From: Apostichopus parvimensis
Taxonomy: Eukaryota > Echinodermata > Holothuroidea > Aspidochirotida > Stichopodidae
Direction: 5' to 3'
Length of the DNA: 20,417 nt
Assembly (NCBI GenBank): GCA_000934455.1
Contig: KN882348.1
Span: forward strand, 104,691-125,107
In this document: piece by piece, positions 17,128 to 20,417 of the stretch
Numbering within the stretch: the first letter of the stretch is position 1
How the letters are laid out: each line of letters begins with the position of its first letter
The notes under the pieces: generated by a model
Databases searched by the model: none
Told to the model about the DNA's origin: nothing
What the model saw: the letters and a program-made list of their open reading frames with translations, nothing else
Made by a program: the position numbers and the translations under genes

Positions 17128-19072
17128 GTACATATTGTCACTTTTTATGGAACAATCACGTTACAAAATTTTCATCATTAAAGCAGCCTGTTGCTTTTGT
17201 TTGGATAAGCTTTCTTCAAACTATGTATTACTATGATGTAATATTTACACATAATTGGTCACTCTTCAGTCTATAAGAGTGTTGTGCAGAGACAGGGGTG
17301 ACACGATTGCGTACAAGTTTGTTCTAATATCGTGTGCATTATCCTTGTGTAAGAGGGACATGGCAGTGGGGAGGTTGCAGTGGTTAGGTGGGATTGGGTG
17401 GCTGGGTGCGTGGGTGTGTGGCTGTGTCGCTGCGGTGGAGGCGTTTTCATATTGGGCCCATATCAAGGTCGGTCCGCCACTGCTGTGTAAAGTCAACACT
17501 ACTTGCTTGCTCCCACTTAGTTAGACACTGAGCAACCTTGCTGTCGTTCAAAAGAATTTAATGTTTCATTTGCAAAACCTTGAGCTTCATGCCTATAATT
17601 CCATCTTTCCTGGTTTCCATCTTAGGGAGTTAAAAGTATATATCGTATTTTCAAATTTGTTATGGGTTTATATTTAACTGTGTATAGTTAAAGTTGATTA
17701 TGGCGTCGCAAAATAGTGACAAATTTAACGCAAAATGTAGCTTTAATCGAAGCACCTTTTTGTGTTCGGTCGCGGAATTTTGCAAATCCTACTGGTTATT
17801 AGGCTATGCCTATAAGATACCGTTGCTATTGATAAAATTAAACACCATAGGCCTACAAGATTTCATTGATTCTGAAGATTGTCGGAGTAACATTATAATT
17901 TCCTTTTGCTATATGAGAATTATCCACTTTTGACACCATTATGTATGGAGCTAGTAACATATGGTATGAATTGATGTTCCACACCGCAATTGTAGTACAT
18001 CCGTTTGAAAGCGTATAGCAATTGGCAGGAATACGCCTAAAATCCTATATTCTTAAAGTTGTTCATGCATATGACATTGAGAAGTATAGCCTCTATAATT
18101 CAATATAAAGGCCTACATATGTCAAAATAAGCCTGTATACCATTAATTGTCTTTTTTTAAAACAAAAACAGGTCCTTCCGAACCCATAAAGAAACTTATC
18201 TTATAGTCCATGATAGGCATTGCAACACATAAATGTTTTTTAATTTAAATATGACTGTCTAAACTCGGCCAACTTTAAAACCTGTAAGGTGACCATCATC
18301 TGATGGAAACCTGTCCCTTATGCACCAAACTGCATGAATCCACGGTTGTAACGTACAGTTCTGCCCGCTTTCCAGTAAATAAAGGACCTAGGCCTATATG
18401 CAGTGTACCTGTAGTTATTATTACGTGACCTGTGTCCCAGTATCAGTAGGTCATACCTTTGGACCATTGCCAGATCCAAAGCTTCAGGTCCATTATATTA
18501 GTGACAGGAAATGTACATTTGTTAAATGTAGGAAGCAAACGTCTTGCCGTATGATCTGCTTGGTTCTCGAGTTCTAAATGAATGTTATGAAGAGGCTCTT
18601 GTAACCTTATAATCCCAAATAAAAATTAGCATGTAAAACTAGAGAACCTATTGCAACCAATAGCACATTAGTTAGCAATTATTGTATACAATTTAGGTAT
18701 CTGTAGTGAAATTGTTTTAATGAATACTCCAGGGGCAACCTATGTACAGTAATACTCTAAGTTTAGACTTCGTCAAAATGCAATGTTTTCATAAAACGAT
18801 GTGATTGGCCACTATAAAGTTGTCATAAATAATAAAAGGAAGTTATTTCCTGTATAACTGATGTGATGACTTCGCTCACAAAGCCTCACTTTAGCGTTGC
18901 CATATACATTCTAAAAAGTTTACTTAATTTTAAAAATCACTTCTCCGAGATCAAACATGATTTATGTATGTTGTTTTCAACATATTGCTACAATATATTT
19001 ATGGCAAATTATTAACACACCGTAATATCAGCCTCGTCATTGTTAAATGTTCACAAAAAATAAATCCGAGGA
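17128..19072 (+). other. Probable intron/intergenic sequence downstream of the thioester-protein exon
   Basis: No second macroglobulin exon (for example a TDK-YKPG-type MG2 start) could be found on the plus strand. Frames at 17255-17524 and 17694-17933 are open but motif-free. Two TAGGCCTA palindromes lie here (17848-17855 and 18389-18396). Confidence 0.45.
17390..17414 (+). other. Canonical G-quadruplex motif
   Basis: Four GGG runs (17390, 17396, 17404 and 17412) are separated by loops of 3, 5 and 5 nt, within a G/T-rich stretch at about 17360-17445. The sense strand is the same as that of the upstream exon, so it would lie in the pre-mRNA if this is an intron. Confidence 0.7.
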
Positions 19073-19107
19073 TTGGGAGGAGAAACTAAACCCAACCCTC
19101 CTCCCAA
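19073..19107. repeat. 10-bp inverted repeat upstream of a possible start codon
   Basis: TTGGGAGGAG (19073-19082) and its reverse complement CTCCTCCCAA (19098-19107) flank a 15-nt loop. The structure ends one base before the ATG at 19109. Confidence 0.8.
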
Positions 19108-19108
19108 A

Positions 19109-19214
19109 ATGGATCCATCGCAAGGTTTCACAATAGAAAGAAAGTTTCAGTCAGATCTGGTCAGTCAAGCACATTACACTGATCCTGTAGTAGGATATAT
19201 TCTCACAAAAAAAG
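19109..19214 (+). CDS. Candidate short coding exon with consensus splice donor, product unknown
   Basis: An ATG in good context (CAAAATGG) opens a frame that reads DPSQGFTIERKFQSDLVSQ, then AHYTDPVVGYILTKK. It meets an ideal donor, AAAAG|GTAAGA (GT at 19215), leaving phase 1. It could be a first coding exon of a separate gene. Alternatively, using the AG at 19123-19124 as acceptor, it would be an internal exon whose phase fits the donor of the exon at 16952-17127. The pyrimidine tract before that AG is poor and the peptide does not resemble the next part of a macroglobulin domain. I recognise no family. Short length makes a chance origin quite possible. Confidence 0.25.
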
Positions 19215-20417
19215 GTAAGACAAATTGTATTAATTATTTGAGTGCCAGAATCTGGCTGCTGGGAGTGGTTGATATTAGCCTTGCCCCCTGAATCACCAAT
19301 TTGACATTAAACAAGTAAACATTTTGAACCACTTGCAAGTTATATTTTGGTTTCTTCGTTGATTTTTGTTTCTTTGCTTTTTTTTTCTTACGTTTTACCT
19401 TTACCATTGTTTGGTAATATGGGCCTGCCCCCTCCCCCTCCCTGTCAACCCCAATCATCTGCTACTGTGTCACACGTCTGTCAAAAGCATGCAGATTTAC
19501 TGGTAATCTTGGGAGGAGAGGGCATGTCCAAACAAAATATGTCCTTTCAAGGTGAAGAACATTACACCCATACATATGTCATATTGAATTACTACTATGC
19601 ATAACATCGGTGAAATAACAAAAAATGTAAACCAGCATCACAGCCTTTGCACTTGGCCGTCCCGAAAATTTATAAATTTGTTTGCCTACAGTGCAGAGGT
19701 AAACCTTCAATGTGTGTCCAAATTACCACATGACCGACAGATACACATTATAACAGGTCGTTCCAAGTATTACATATCCCTCCCATCCAAATTAGAATAC
19801 GCATTCCACAGTCATTCTACTATGTCTGTGCCCCACCCCCTCCTTTTTCAAAGACGTCTTAAAAATTAAATCCAAAATGGAGGGCGACTGGCATTAACTG
19901 TTGGCTGGATTCATATCTTGGCCCCTTTAATGATGAGATTGTGTTGGCATATTTCCCTTGCCGTTATCAGCATGGTTTGTTATACATGCATGTTATTAAG
20001 GAGGATCGTAAAAACGTTATGGCAAGCCTTTGAGATATTATAACGCAAAATGTCACTTTAGTCTATTCTGCACGAGCTCTTGCAGTTTAGCATGCTAAAC
20101 TTGCTCTCGTCCTGTAAACTGAAAGGCTAAGCGGTTATGGTTTGGAAATTTTCCAAATGCCATGATACAATAGGCCAAGTCGTCGGCTATATCATGCGAC
20201 AGTGGGGAAGGATATATGCCAGTTAGAACTTCTGTCTATACTTGGGCTTGGAAAGTGAGGAACTTTTAATTACTAAGCCAATGGAGTAATTAATTGTATT
20301 GCGTATAATTCGGAGATTATCATGAGATCCAAAGTAACTACATTTAAATTGCACATTATGCCGGGTTGTTTGTTCTCTCATGATGTAGGTGGAAATAGAG
20401 TGAACTCTGAAACAGCC
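19215..20417. other. Unassigned sequence to the right edge
   Basis: No supported gene or repeat. Frames at 19347-19604 and 19597-19869 have no recognisable domain; a T/C-rich stretch runs from about 19355 to 19445. Confidence 0.5.

Noticed and set aside
17700..17933. ATG frame beginning MASQNSDKFNAKCSFN
   Set aside because: The start context is acceptable, but there is no recognisable domain, no supporting splice site, and the length is within chance expectation.

Overview
The window looks like intron-rich, AT-rich animal nuclear DNA with low gene density and many decayed transposons. Three things support this. One convincing spliced exon encodes the start of an alpha-2-macroglobulin/complement-type thioester protein. 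The mobile elements are typical animal retroelements (a Penelope-like element, a CR1/L2-type LINE, an L1/Tx1-type LINE ORF1, tRNA-headed SINEs). No bacterial-style gene packing is present. The palindrome TAGGCCTA occurs five times, far above chance. A marine invertebrate deuterostome such as an echinoderm is my best guess, but this is inference and not demonstrated.

Layout. 2-504 (minus): broken LINE ORF1 (coiled coil plus RNA-binding domain) running off the left edge. 535-561: perfect short palindrome. About 1370-1425 (minus): tRNA-like SINE head. 2528-2785: dispersed 20-mers ending in GACGAAT. 3922-4916 (plus): CR1/L2-like LINE reverse transcriptase relic with a mutated catalytic motif. 5071-5384: recent tandem duplication with period 159-160. 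About 5522-5575 (minus): second tRNA-like SINE head. 5600-10120: mostly unexplained AT-rich sequence with microsatellites, G/C homopolymers and one unassigned 143-residue ORF on the minus strand. 10382-12720 (plus): Penelope-like element with an intact RT core, several frameshifts, an internal deletion of the GIY-YIG nuclease core, a long pyrimidine-rich 3' flank and a hammerhead-like hairpin.

12855-15360 carries related CCAAT-bearing, ATATGTC-rich repeats, including a 22-bp tandem array at 14335-14597. 16023-16715 is the most striking structure. It holds a 201-bp near-perfect foldback element with 52-bp terminal inverted repeats, followed by tandem partial copies, with about 17 copies of a GATAAACT(C/G)(A/G)GTTTATC core. 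16952-17127 (plus) is the thioester-protein exon, with good acceptor and donor sites and an intron after it that carries a G-quadruplex motif. 19109-19214 is a possible short coding exon with a consensus donor. The rest of the right-hand side shows no recognisable gene.

The window therefore probably lies across the 5' part of a thioester-protein gene and its upstream flank. Repeats dominate it. No multi-gene operon or clear new enzymatic system is visible. The best candidate for something undescribed is the foldback-derived palindromic array directly upstream of the exon.
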